From positions 1 through 64,000 of the forward strand of contig JAJRSJ010000027.1 in assembly GCA_024278855.1 (NCBI GenBank): a stretch of 64,000 nt of DNA, read 5' to 3'. Below are positions 30,201-39,029 of this stretch, one piece after another (position 1 is the first letter of the stretch; each line of letters starts with the position of its first letter). Position numbers and translations under genes: made by a program. This stretch comes from Alphaproteobacteria bacterium (lineage in GTDB: Bacteria; Pseudomonadota; Alphaproteobacteria; Caulobacterales; Maricaulaceae). Under the pieces are notes generated by a model. It saw only the letters and a list, made by a program, of their open reading frames with translations. It did no database searches and was not told where the DNA came from.

Positions 30201-30403
30201 AGCCGCACGACGATTTGCTCCTCAATATCTTGGGGGGAAGCACCGACCCATGTGACATTGACGCGAGCGCCGGAAAATTCAATGTAAGGCTCCAATTCCC
30301 GTTCAATCATAAAGAAACTGACAATGCCGCCAATCAAGATCATGAACATCAGCAGATTAGCAGCAACTCTATTGCCGGCCCACCAAGAGATTATGCTATT
30401 CAT
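27296..30403 (-). CDS. RND efflux transporter permease (AcrB/HAE-type)
   Basis: A 1,035-residue inner-membrane proton-driven pump with the normal two halves, each of a periplasmic domain and about six membrane helices. The N-terminus MNSIISWWAGNRVAANLLM and GIDRLWAVAGEGNGVLFV are family-like. In helix 4 the proton-relay segment reads VIVDEAIIVGEAI, so the classical Asp-Asp pair is Asp-Glu. FIGLIP-like and DYVHKLRAKG segments mark the second half. It overlaps the stop of the adaptor gene by four bases (ATGA), so the two are an operon. No TolC-type outer-membrane protein is in the window; a shared one elsewhere is likely. Confidence 0.93.
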   Translation of the reverse strand: MNSIISWWAGNRVAANLLMFMILIGGIVSFFMIERELEPYIEFSGARVNVTWVGASPQDIEEQIVVRLEEAVSQVDGIDRLWAVAGEGNGVLFVIGKQGLDKAAFIQDIKRRVDSISTFPAAAQPPVISQFANRNEMMRVAVSGDVDERLLKRTAEKIRREIALLPHVPAVNLFGVRDEEVSIEVSETALRSYGITLDQVARAGRATSVNASSGTVRTGVGNVQLRTRNLADTREEFENIVVLQQPGGAVIRVRDIAEVIDGFEQVNLMATVNGEHTILVQIMSGPHMDIITMAEGVRNYVTENAGNLPPGISMVLWNDASVVYAGRINTIGSNFAMGLLLVFIMLLLFLRPIIAFWVAVGIAVAFAGGLALVPMNGVSFNMISTFAFLLVLGVIVDEAIIVGEAIHARTEAGETGLEAAVGGANMVVKPVVFAVLTTMIFFAPWMFISGDMREFTRAISLVVIFALTFSLIESLLILPAHLSHLKPVNPKNPLTRLQTRLAYSLVWTAEHMYRPVMINVLRRRYLTAAGFLGAMILSIGLLTNGIVKTSFMPESESDQISITVELPQGTPYSRTLQVLKQIQIAEKTLVEEINASTDGEGELIENWYTRSRDNEVLALVKLVPPETRTLTAKETADRLRALIGEVPDAEKIEVNYKDDNNGPAIQYVLNSKDMDALNIAADDLMAKLRTYAGVFNVINDSESSADEVRFELKPGAEALGVTASDVSRQVRQGFFGEEVQRLPRDGADVRVYVRYPSADRESLDFLGQIRIRTSDGREVPLAAVADLRFDKGVSQILRRERQRAIIVSAEVLPERINEIRDALKEEFFEDFDARHPDITRGSIGQAQGEAQFMKEIMILLLIAIGVAYFLIAIAFRSYGEPMLILLAAIPFCFTGAMIGHLMLDMPLSLMSYLGISAAAGVAVNDNLVLLDYVHKLRAKGMDGAQALVEAGTRRFRPILLTSITTFVGLIPLMMERSMQAQWLIPVAVALAFGVMFALFVTLFLVPALYAIGADIKRGSARLFLRRQNENFTALL

Positions 30404-31683
30404 GGCCCATTCTCCCCTGATAACTGCTCCTGGGCATCATCTTGAAAATCGGCAATCTCGATTTTCATGCCTTCGGCAACCCCGCGTATGGGGGAGGTGA
30501 TAACCCGTTCGCCCGATGACAAGCCGTCGGTTATCACCACCATTTCACGGGTTGAGGACGCGACCTTAACCGTGCGCAAGGACAAGGTATTGTCGCTGTT
30601 GGCGATGTAAACAATATCCGTACCGCGCAAGGCGGTGCGCGGGACTACAATGCTGTTTTCAACCTGCCGCCCGGCAATTTTAACATTGACAAACAAGCCC
30701 GCCGCCAAAGGCACGCCTTTATCGGCTCCCTTGCCGTAAGGATCGTCAACTTGCACATAGCCAAACAAGACCCGTGTCCCGGGGTCGTAACTGGAGCTGG
30801 TACGGGTGATGCGCCCGTGCCAGGTATGGGGTACACCCGCCACAACCGCGCTGAGTTCGGCCTGTGGCCCCGGATTAGCTTTGGACGCTACAAACCCGAT
30901 ACCAAGCCCAAGTCTGGACATATCCGTGTCGGTCAACGGCAATTTTATTTCAGCAATATCTACGGCAAATATGCGGCCAATGTTTTGCCCCGGTGACATT
31001 GTATCGCCCATACTAACCAGTCTTTCACTGACACGTCCGTCAAATGGAGCGCGCAATACGGTGCGCGATTGTTGCAATTTTGCTTCCCCAAGCCCCGCTT
31101 GCGCCGAAGCAATACGGGCTTTGGCCTCGGCCATTTGTGGTTTGCGCAAGGTGAGCGGCGACGCAATACCCTGACCCAAATCTTCCCAATCACGCCGGGC
31201 TATTTCAGATTCGGATATTTCGCGGGTCAGGACGGTTTGCGCCTGAGCTACATTTGCTGCGGCCTGCGTCACCCGTAAATCATATTCGGCGGATTCCAGA
31301 CGCATGAGCACATCACCGCGTTTAAACCGCCCGCCCTCCAAAAACCCCGGTGCCAACCATTGGACCCGGCCACCAACCTGAGCCGCTAAGTTTATGCCAG
31401 TGCGGGGCCGCACCTCGCCCTGGGAGGTGACATAGAGCGCCACCGGACGGGCTTTGGCATAAACCGTCACCACAGGCGTGGAGCGCGGCGGGTCGTCCTT
31501 GGTTTGCGGCTTGGGTTTGAACATGCCCATGACCACCACACCAGCAAGAGCGCCGAGCAGCACAAATACAGGCAATATGATTTTCACCCAACGTCTGAAA
31601 AGCCCTGATTTACTGCGCACTGGCTTCCTGCGTCCATGTATACCGCCGTTTTGGCTGGACTGAATATCTTCCGGGTAGGTCAT
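30400..31683 (-). CDS. RND periplasmic adaptor (membrane fusion protein)
   Basis: A 427-residue periplasmic adaptor linking the RND pump to an outer-membrane channel. The N-terminal basic stretch is followed by one membrane anchor (ILPVFVLLGALAGVVVMGMF, about 34-53). A lipoyl half-motif then occurs (GGRVQWLAPGFLEGGRFKRG), followed by a coiled-coil hairpin at about 135-200. The second half-motif is VLRAPFDGRVSERLVSMGDT near 213, followed by beta-barrel and membrane-proximal domains. It is the first gene of the pump operon; a strong dyad lies 43 bp upstream of its start. Confidence 0.92.
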   Translation of the reverse strand: MTYPEDIQSSQNGGIHGRRKPVRSKSGLFRRWVKIILPVFVLLGALAGVVVMGMFKPKPQTKDDPPRSTPVVTVYAKARPVALYVTSQGEVRPRTGINLAAQVGGRVQWLAPGFLEGGRFKRGDVLMRLESAEYDLRVTQAAANVAQAQTVLTREISESEIARRDWEDLGQGIASPLTLRKPQMAEAKARIASAQAGLGEAKLQQSRTVLRAPFDGRVSERLVSMGDTMSPGQNIGRIFAVDIAEIKLPLTDTDMSRLGLGIGFVASKANPGPQAELSAVVAGVPHTWHGRITRTSSSYDPGTRVLFGYVQVDDPYGKGADKGVPLAAGLFVNVKIAGRQVENSIVVPRTALRGTDIVYIANSDNTLSLRTVKVASSTREMVVITDGLSSGERVITSPIRGVAEGMKIEIADFQDDAQEQLSGENGP

Positions 31684-31725
31684 TTGGGCCTCTGGGTTTT
31701 TTGTTCTGGTTCACCATACACGGTT

Positions 31726-31764
31726 ATTATCGTAAATCAATAAATATTATTGTTTTACGATAAT
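31726..31764. promoter_or_regulatory. 39-bp dyad between the RND operon and the DUF11 cluster
   Basis: Arms at 31726-31743 (beginning ATTATCGTAAA) and 31747-31764 (ending TTTACGATAAT) pair at 17 of 18 positions around a three-base centre. It is too AT-rich and has no T-run for a convincing terminator, and it lies in a 245-bp divergent intergenic region. An operator for the efflux operon or for the DUF11 genes is therefore more likely. The same half-sites TATCGT and ACGATA, closely spaced, recur at 61807-61821. No regulator gene is adjacent. Confidence 0.65.
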
Positions 31765-31928
31765 TCTTTTGTGATAAGCGTGATGCCACAGGTGTGTTTC
31801 GCAATTCCGGCAAGCGCAGTTCCGTTCAAACATTATTAAGCACTCCCTGTCACAATCCGGCACATATTGATATGGGCGAGACAATCGCGTGTTGCCCCGA
31901 ACTATGTAAGACTTGAAAGAGGTTCATT

Positions 31929-32405
31929 ATGTATCGTAAATTATTCTGCACATTGATGCTCGGCGCAGCAACCCTGTCAACACCGGCAATCGCCCTAACC
32001 GCAACCCACTCCATTGAGCGCGAAGTTATCGTGCGCCATGCGGACGGTAGCCAATCTGTAAGGCTTGAACGGGCGGACACCGTAACACCCGGCGATAAAA
32101 TCGTCTATTCACTCAATTATTTTAACGACGAGGCGGAAACGGTGGAAGACATTGTATTGATAATGCCTGTCCCCAAAGAAATTCAATATCTGGAAGGCAG
32201 CGCCAACATGGATAATGTGCAAACCGCATATTCTGTAGACGCAGGCAAAACCTTTGAAGCGCGCAATATTTTGCGGGTTAAGCTTGCGGACGGGCGCAAC
32301 CGCGCCGCAAATGCTGACGATATCACCCATATACGCTGGACAGTTGTCAAGGCTGTCGCGCCGGAAACGGGCGGTAAACTGTCTTTTAGCGGGCGTTTGA
32401 AATAA
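31929..32405 (+). CDS. Small secreted DUF11-like domain protein
   Basis: A 158-residue protein with a signal peptide (about 1-23, ending TPAIA) and a single DUF11-like beta domain. The domain reads DTVTPGDKIVYSLNYFNDE, VEDIVLIMPVPKEIQYLEGS, then GKLSFSGRLK at the end. Such domains are Ig-like modules in bacterial surface proteins. A Shine-Dalgarno-like GAGG lies eight bases before the ATG. It is the first of three rightward genes that all carry DUF11-type modules, so a shared function at the cell surface is likely. No membrane anchor or sorting signal beyond the signal peptide is visible. Confidence 0.8.
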   Translation: MYRKLFCTLMLGAATLSTPAIALTATHSIEREVIVRHADGSQSVRLERADTVTPGDKIVYSLNYFNDEAETVEDIVLIMPVPKEIQYLEGSANMDNVQTAYSVDAGKTFEARNILRVKLADGRNRAANADDITHIRWTVVKAVAPETGGKLSFSGRLK

Positions 32406-32624
32406 CGCCTATATTATTGCGGAAGATTATACAGTGCGGAAAATCATCTAGGGGGAAATCTCTATAAAAGTTGACGGTTATATTGGGAAAACATGCTTAA
32501 AATATCATACAAAACACCGGTATAATGGCCGTAATTTGCATTTAAGCAAATCTTTACCATGCCAATAAGAAAGACCTTAACCCTTTTCCCTTAGTAAACA
32601 GAAATCTTAAAAAGGAAAATGGGT

Positions 32625-33731
32625 ATGACTAATATAAAACTAATGACTAGAGGATTGCTGGGGATTTCCGCAATTTCTTTTTTCGCAGCCACGAACGCAT
32701 TCGCGGGCGGGACTGCGGCTGGTACAAATGTGCAAAACACATTTACACTAAACTATACCGTAGCTTCGGTTAGCCAACCACAAATTGACAATACAGGATC
32801 ACCAACCGAATTTACGGTTGACCGCCTCGTCGATTTGACCGTTGCCAGTAATGGCAATGCCAATGTGGCACCGGGGGCGCTCAACCAGGAGTTGGTGTTT
32901 CAACTGACTAATAACGGTAATGACACGCAAGCCTATAATTTTGCCTTGGTCAATGAGGGCGGCGACGATTTCAACACTGGTGGTCTCAATATCACCTATT
33001 ATGTTGATGACGGCGACGCGGTTTTTGAGCCGGGCGGTGCGCCGGGCCAAGACGGTACAGGCAGTGCTTATACACCCGGTAGTGGTGCAGCTTCGTCCGA
33101 TTTAGCCGCAGATGCTATCATTTGGGTTGTTGTTGACGGCGATATTCCCGCTACACAAAACGATACGGACGCTTCGCAAGTATCTCTGGTTGCAGACACA
33201 CTTCAGCCAAGTTCGGGTGCTGTCCCAGGCGCAGCCGTTATAGCTGATGCAGGCACCAATACGTTAACCGGTGCGGCAGAAAACGTTCTGGCTGACGGTT
33301 CGGGAACATCCAATGAAGTTGCCAACGCTGGTGACCATTCTGCTACAGGTACTTACATCGTGGCTTCGCCGGATTTAACAGCGGCAAAGGCCGTGAGCAT
33401 ATTTACCCAAGACGGCTCAGGATGCTCTACAATCCCAGGTACACCCGGCGCGGGCGATCAATACTCTGTTCCCGGTGCCTGTGTACAATACGTCATTACT
33501 GCGACAAATAACGGGGCAACAGCATCTGCAACAGCCATAGTGATCTCGGATGTTTTACCAGGTGATTTACGGTTTATCACGGCGACACCTAATGGTTTCT
33601 CCGGCGGTTCGTTTAGCCAGCCATCTACAAATACGGATTGTGTTTCAAACGCATGTACGGTGAGCTTGTCATCTGCAACTCTAGCAGCCGGTGCAACCGG
33701 GACGGTAACAATCCGGGCCTTGGTTAAATAA
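32625..33731 (+). CDS. Secreted DUF11-repeat protein
   Basis: A 368-residue secreted protein. The ATG at 32625 is chosen because AAGGA lies eight bases before it; an ATG two codons upstream is too close to that site. A signal peptide ends near FAATNAFA. The mature part is rich in Gly, Thr, Asn and Asp, with few charges. It has an N-terminal module (NTFTLNYTVASVSQPQIDNT) and a C-terminal DUF11 module (CVQYVITATNNGATASATAI, then ISDVLPGDLRFITATPNG). Cysteines form likely disulfides, two pairs in the last 110 residues. It is the second gene of the DUF11 cluster; the 219-bp gap before it holds no gene. Confidence 0.82.
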   Translation: MTNIKLMTRGLLGISAISFFAATNAFAGGTAAGTNVQNTFTLNYTVASVSQPQIDNTGSPTEFTVDRLVDLTVASNGNANVAPGALNQELVFQLTNNGNDTQAYNFALVNEGGDDFNTGGLNITYYVDDGDAVFEPGGAPGQDGTGSAYTPGSGAASSDLAADAIIWVVVDGDIPATQNDTDASQVSLVADTLQPSSGAVPGAAVIADAGTNTLTGAAENVLADGSGTSNEVANAGDHSATGTYIVASPDLTAAKAVSIFTQDGSGCSTIPGTPGAGDQYSVPGACVQYVITATNNGATASATAIVISDVLPGDLRFITATPNGFSGGSFSQPSTNTDCVSNACTVSLSSATLAAGATGTVTIRALVK

Positions 33732-33745
33732 ACCTAGAGCAAATT

Positions 33746-33783
33746 TTGGCCCGCAACCACGCACAAGCGCGCTTGCGGGCCAA
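33746..33783. terminator. Hairpin after the second DUF11 gene
   Basis: A perfect 11-bp stem, TTGGCCCGCAA (33746-33756) and TTGCGGGCCAA (33773-33783), starts 14 bases past the stop. There is no T-run on the plus strand after it, so it may be a weak terminator or an mRNA-stabilising hairpin that lowers expression of the large gene downstream. Confidence 0.6.
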
Positions 33784-33877
33784 TAAAACAAACTAACTAA
33801 AACCTCGAAATAAACCCGGCGCCAAACCATAGGTTTGGTGACCCTCTTTAGAAACTTGGGTGAGGTGTGGGATAAGA

Positions 33878-36800
33878 ATGGTGAGCAGGTACATCTTATT
33901 GTGGGTAAGGTGCTTGATAGGTGTTGTGTTAATGTTAGGCGGTTTGGCCGCCAACATTGCAAACGCAGCAACTCTTGGGCAGACAGTTACCAATATCGCC
34001 TCCGTTAGCTATACACAGCAAGACGGAGAGCCTGTAACTGTGCTTACCAATCCGGCTAGCTTTGTCATTGAAGCAGCGCGCACACAATCCACCATAGAAT
34101 TTTTCCGCTACGCCCCCAATGCGCCTGAAGCCATAGACGTTCAACTTATGGGTGCGGATTACGCGCCAAATGGGCAAATAATCGGGCCGTTTGTCCCCAT
34201 GCCAGCCCCAGAGCGCACCCCCGGCGTACCGCTAAAGGCCGCCAATGCAAAACCAGACGGCCCCGTGCCGTTAACACCGGCCCAGACTTACTTTTCCGGT
34301 GAATTAATGTTCGTGCGGGTTATTGATTTGGGCCAAAACGGCGATCCAGGACGGATTGAAACCATTGTCGCGGTGCTTGCAGCCAGTAACGGCGATAAAA
34401 TTACCTTAAGATTGTACGAATCTAGTGAAAACACAGGCGAGTTTTGGGCCTGGATACCGTCTAGCCGCGACCCAACGGCAACAAATGATCCGGCTCTGAC
34501 GACCCCGTCTGGCACCATGTTAACCGTCACCTATATTGACAGTTTTGATGCAAGCGAAGTCTCGGTTGATACGGCCTTGGTTGACCCTTATGGTCGCGTA
34601 TTTGACGGTATTACTGGCGATTTTATCGACAATGCCCGTGTCACATTGATCGACGCACAGACAGGGCAACCGGCAAATGTGTACGGTATTGACGGCCAGT
34701 CCAGCTACCCCAATAGCGTTATATCAGGACAAGATGTGACCGATGCGAGCGGCTTGGTCTATGATATCCGCCCTGGTGAATTTCGCTTTCCCCTGATCCC
34801 GAGCGGCGAATATTTTATCCGGGTCGATCCGCCGACAGGCTATAATTTTGCCTCCCTGGGAACCCCGTCTGATTTCGCCAGTTTAACCAATGCGCCTTTC
34901 GTTATTGCGCCGGATGCTTCCTACGGCAGTAATTTCAATCTGGCTAGCTCCGGGCCACTTAATTTCGATATTCCGCTAGACACCGAGACAGATTTTGCCT
35001 TGGCGAAAAAAGCCGAAATCTCCATTGGTGATGTGGGGGATTTCATTCCCTATACTGTGACAATAGAAAACCGGGGCGGGGTTGGCTCTACCGTCGTGGT
35101 CGTCGATGTTTTGCCGCGCGGCTTCAGATATGTAAAGGGTACGGCGAAATTGGACACACTGGGCTTTGCAGATCCAAACATTTCGCAAAACGGCCGCGAA
35201 ATGACCTTTAGGCCCGGCGTTTTAAGTGCGGGCGAGACCTTTACATTAAGCTATATCTTGCAAATCGGTGCCGGCGCAGGCACGGGTGAAGCTATCAATA
35301 CCATCGTGGCGCGGGACGGTAATGGTGCTGATATTTCAAATATTGCCCACGCTACAGTTACGCTTCGTGAAGATTTACTGCGCTCCACTAGCACCTTGGT
35401 CGGCCGTGTCGCCGAACAAGCCTGCGACGGGGACGCGATTTGGGCCAGAGATATCCGCCAAGGCACCGGGGTTTCTGGCGTGCGGCTTTATATGGAAACC
35501 GGAGCCTATGCCATCACTGACGAGAACGGGCTTTATAATTTTGGCGGGCTGAAGCCGGGTACCCATGTTGTGCAAATCGATACGGAGACCCTGCCCAAAG
35601 GCTATGAGGTTATGACATGTGAGGAAAACACCCGCTATAGCGGTAGCGCAATTTCCCAATTTGTCGAGATCAATGGCGGCGGATTATGGCGGGCCAATTT
35701 TTATCTCAAAAGCAATGGTGCGGCTATAAACGATAGGCAAAAAACCGTGTTTAATGATCGTACCGAATACAAAAGCTTTGACGCAAGCTGGCTGGACACG
35801 CAATCGCCGGACATGGATTGGGTGTATCCGAACCCGGCCCGCACCCCCTCTACACCGTCAGTCAACATTGGCATTAAACACGGCCCGGCGCAAAAAGTCA
35901 CCCTCATGCTCAACGGTAAACAAATCGCTCGGGAAAACTTTGAAGCCCGCGACAGCAATAGAACCCGCACAGTGATGCTGAGCCGTTGGCGCGGTGTTGA
36001 TATTTTGCAAGGCGACAACAGTTTTAAGGCCGTGTTCAAAGACCCTGCTGGCAATATAACCAAAACCATGACCCGCAATATCCATTATGTAAAAAACATT
36101 GCCCGCGCCAGCGCCCTTCCCGACCAGTCAACACTAGTTGCGGACGGACGCACCCCGCCGGTTCTGGCCGTGCGTCTGGAAGATGAAGCCGGACGCCCGG
36201 TCCATGCGGGCCGCATCGCCCAGATCGACATCCCGGCCCCCTATGTCCTGAACAACAAATCCCGCCTTGAGGGTGAGCAAGAAATGGTATCGCCCAATTC
36301 TGCCAGGGCCAGTATTGTCGCAGGCCCGGACGGTATTGCCCGGATCGAGCTGGAGCCTACCTTGCAAACCGGCAAGGTCACGATCATTGTCACACTGGAC
36401 AATGGCCGCAAGCTGGAACTGTTTATGTATTTGGAGCCGGAAAAACGCGACTGGATCATTGTTGGTCTGGCCGAAGGCAGTGCCGCTTATAAGGATGTCA
36501 AAAACAAATCCGTTGCTCTGGCCTCAGGGTCAGCCGAAAATTTACGCGCGGACGGACGGGTCGCATTTTTTGCCAAAGGCTTGATCAAAGGCAATTGGCT
36601 TTTGACCCTGGCCGTTGACACCGATAAGCGCCGGGGCACCCGCGACGGCAATTTTGCCACCGAAATAGACCCAAATGCCTATTACACACTGTACGGCGAC
36701 CGCTCCTATACGTCCTTTGAAGCCGTGTCGCGCTATCCGCTTTATATCAAATTGGAAACACGCAGTTTTTATGCCATGTTCGGGGACTTTGCCACCAATA

Positions 36801-39007
36801 TCACCGAAGGCAAATTAACCCGCTATAACCGCCAACTGTCCGGCATCAAATCTGAATATTTAGGCGAGAGCTTTCAAGCCATCGGATACGGAGCCCAGAC
36901 CAATCAAGGGTTTGTCAAAGACGAAATTGCGGCAAACGGCACGAGCGGCCCTTATAGTCTGTCCAATGCGCCGGTGCTGGCCAATTCCGAAACCATCACC
37001 GTCGAGACCCGCGACAGGGTCAGGGCAGATGTGATTTTGGAGCGCCGCACCATGATCCGGCATCTTGATTATGTCTTGGATAATTTAACCGGCCAGATCA
37101 TTTTCCGCTTGCCCGTGGATGTGTCGGACAGCGCATTTAATCCGAATGTTATTGTGGTTGATTATGAAACCGCTCAGGACGCAGAACGGAATTTATCCTA
37201 CGGGGGCCGGATACAAAAACAAATCCTGGGCGACAAGGTTCAGATCGGCTCGACCTTTGTTCACGAGGGCGGCAATGGCAATGGCGCGGGGGCTAAGTCC
37301 AGTATGATCGGGGCCGAGATTATAGCTCAAATCACCGAAGGGACGGAATTTCGCGCAGAATTTGCCACGAGCCGCTCCAAGCAAAATGCCGGTGATGCTT
37401 ACAAATCCGCCAATGCCTATCTGGCCGAAATCAATCATACCAGTAAAACACTGACCGCCGGGGTGTATGTGCGATCTGAACAAGCCGGGTTTGGCCTGCG
37501 CCAACGCAGCACCTCTACCATTGATATTCGCCGCTACGGAGCCAATGCGTCTTATATGCTCAGCCAGTTTGAAAACGACGAGACCGGCCGGCGCGGCTCG
37601 CGCAATGTGACGGCGAGCCTGTACCGGGAAGACAATCTCGGCACGGGGGCCTCGCGCACATTATCCGAGCTAAGCCTAAGCCAGGAAAGTGACAGCTTAA
37701 GCGGATCATTTGGTTTGCGCATGGTTTCTGATAATTTAGGCGCAGGCAATGGACGCCAATCCATCCTGGCCCTTATCAAAGCCCGTCATGTATTGCCAAA
37801 ACACGGCGCCACCTTTCAAATTACCCGCGAGCAACCTCTCGGCGGCAAGGGTAATGTTGACGATTTTCCCGAGCGCACCCGGCTGTCCGTTGAAAAAATC
37901 ATCACCAAAAAAGCCAGCGTCCGCATCAGCCACGATATTTTAGGCGGTGAGCGAAATAGTGGGCAAAACACCGCAATAGCTGTCACCTATGCTCCTTGGG
38001 CCGGAACCGAGCTTAAAGCCGGTTCCAACATGCTCACAGCCGAAGGCGGGCGGCGGATCGGCGCGACAATTGCCCTGGATCAACAATTCCAAATCAATGA
38101 GCAATGGAGTGCATCCTTTGGTCTGTCCGACAGGCGGCTTATTTCCAGTACAAGCCCTGCCTTAGCCCAGACACAACCCGCGCCCGATACCGCCATTTCG
38201 GGGTTCGAGGCCAATACCGCCTTTACATCCGGCTATGTGGGCATGGGCTACCGTACCGCAAAAACCAGTCTGTCTGGGCGGTTGGAAAACCGCAAGACAA
38301 CATTGGCCAAAGATTATATTGCCAGTTTTGCCGCCGCACGGGAAATGTCGGAAACATTGTCATTTGCCGGGGCGGTGCGCGCTAATTTTCGCACCCAAAG
38401 CACGAATTTACCAGCTATTTCCAATGTTTTCGACATTTCCCGTGCGGCGGCAAACGGGAAATCAAGCCGCATAGATGGCCGTCTCGGCACGGCTTGGCGA
38501 CCAAAGGACAATGGGTTGGTCGTGCTTAACCGTCTGGATATTAGCCGTAAAAATAGCCTGTCCGGCATGAAAACTACAAAATTGGTCAATAACTTCACCG
38601 CCAACAAAATGATCTCTGACCGCTGGCAGGTCACGGGCAATTACGGGGTGAAATATGTCAAAAGCGCGTTTGGCAACACCAACTTAAGCGCGGTAAGCCA
38701 TTTACTGGGTGCAGAAACCCGCTTTGATATCACAACAAAAATCGATATTGGCCTGCACGGCTCTATTTTAATCGACCAAGGTACAAATACGGCCAGTTAT
38801 GCTTACGGGCCTTCAATTGGCCTGTCGCCCGTGGATAATGTCTGGATTAGTCTGGGCTATAATATATCGGGCTATAGGGACCGGGATTTCGCCGAAGCGG
38901 AATATGCCCAAAAAGGCGTATATTTGAAATTCCGCTTCAAATTTGACCAAAATTCCGCCAAAGGCCTGCTCAATATGATCTCGCCTAGGGCCGAGGACAG
39001 CCCTTAA
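33878..39007 (+). CDS. Giant outer-membrane surface protein with DUF11, SdrD-like and barrel regions
   Basis: About 1,709 residues from ATG 33878; a GTG six codons upstream is an alternative start. The signal peptide ends at AANIANA. Counted from the GTG, the first module contains TVTNIASVSYTQQDGEPVTV. A DUF11 domain lies at about 377-500 (IPYTVTIENRGGVGSTVVVV, VLPRGFRYVKGTAKL). A carboxypeptidase-regulatory/SdrD-like domain is at 508-600 (GVSGVRLYMETGAYAITDEN, GLYNFGGLKPGTHVV). Ig/Big-like segments follow to about 860 (STLVADGRTPPVLAVRLEDE). From about 870 to the end there are alternating-residue strands with aromatic girdles (GDFATNITEGKLTRYNRQLS and later), which suggests an outer-membrane beta-barrel. 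Thus the N-terminal half would be displayed or periplasmic and the C-terminal half membrane-embedded. Function is unknown; adhesion or surface-layer assembly is possible. Confidence 0.78.
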   Translation: MVSRYILLWVRCLIGVVLMLGGLAANIANAATLGQTVTNIASVSYTQQDGEPVTVLTNPASFVIEAARTQSTIEFFRYAPNAPEAIDVQLMGADYAPNGQIIGPFVPMPAPERTPGVPLKAANAKPDGPVPLTPAQTYFSGELMFVRVIDLGQNGDPGRIETIVAVLAASNGDKITLRLYESSENTGEFWAWIPSSRDPTATNDPALTTPSGTMLTVTYIDSFDASEVSVDTALVDPYGRVFDGITGDFIDNARVTLIDAQTGQPANVYGIDGQSSYPNSVISGQDVTDASGLVYDIRPGEFRFPLIPSGEYFIRVDPPTGYNFASLGTPSDFASLTNAPFVIAPDASYGSNFNLASSGPLNFDIPLDTETDFALAKKAEISIGDVGDFIPYTVTIENRGGVGSTVVVVDVLPRGFRYVKGTAKLDTLGFADPNISQNGREMTFRPGVLSAGETFTLSYILQIGAGAGTGEAINTIVARDGNGADISNIAHATVTLREDLLRSTSTLVGRVAEQACDGDAIWARDIRQGTGVSGVRLYMETGAYAITDENGLYNFGGLKPGTHVVQIDTETLPKGYEVMTCEENTRYSGSAISQFVEINGGGLWRANFYLKSNGAAINDRQKTVFNDRTEYKSFDASWLDTQSPDMDWVYPNPARTPSTPSVNIGIKHGPAQKVTLMLNGKQIARENFEARDSNRTRTVMLSRWRGVDILQGDNSFKAVFKDPAGNITKTMTRNIHYVKNIARASALPDQSTLVADGRTPPVLAVRLEDEAGRPVHAGRIAQIDIPAPYVLNNKSRLEGEQEMVSPNSARASIVAGPDGIARIELEPTLQTGKVTIIVTLDNGRKLELFMYLEPEKRDWIIVGLAEGSAAYKDVKNKSVALASGSAENLRADGRVAFFAKGLIKGNWLLTLAVDTDKRRGTRDGNFATEIDPNAYYTLYGDRSYTSFEAVSRYPLYIKLETRSFYAMFGDFATNITEGKLTRYNRQLSGIKSEYLGESFQAIGYGAQTNQGFVKDEIAANGTSGPYSLSNAPVLANSETITVETRDRVRADVILERRTMIRHLDYVLDNLTGQIIFRLPVDVSDSAFNPNVIVVDYETAQDAERNLSYGGRIQKQILGDKVQIGSTFVHEGGNGNGAGAKSSMIGAEIIAQITEGTEFRAEFATSRSKQNAGDAYKSANAYLAEINHTSKTLTAGVYVRSEQAGFGLRQRSTSTIDIRRYGANASYMLSQFENDETGRRGSRNVTASLYREDNLGTGASRTLSELSLSQESDSLSGSFGLRMVSDNLGAGNGRQSILALIKARHVLPKHGATFQITREQPLGGKGNVDDFPERTRLSVEKIITKKASVRISHDILGGERNSGQNTAIAVTYAPWAGTELKAGSNMLTAEGGRRIGATIALDQQFQINEQWSASFGLSDRRLISSTSPALAQTQPAPDTAISGFEANTAFTSGYVGMGYRTAKTSLSGRLENRKTTLAKDYIASFAAAREMSETLSFAGAVRANFRTQSTNLPAISNVFDISRAAANGKSSRIDGRLGTAWRPKDNGLVVLNRLDISRKNSLSGMKTTKLVNNFTANKMISDRWQVTGNYGVKYVKSAFGNTNLSAVSHLLGAETRFDITTKIDIGLHGSILIDQGTNTASYAYGPSIGLSPVDNVWISLGYNISGYRDRDFAEAEYAQKGVYLKFRFKFDQNSAKGLLNMISPRAEDSP

Positions 39008-39029
39008 CCCATCTTATCAACCATGTTTC

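Noticed and set aside
32460-32520. Sigma-70 promoter before the second DUF11 gene (TTGACG)
   Set aside because: A -35-like TTGACG is present but the sequence at proper spacing (TGCTTA) is a poor -10, so it was not listed.
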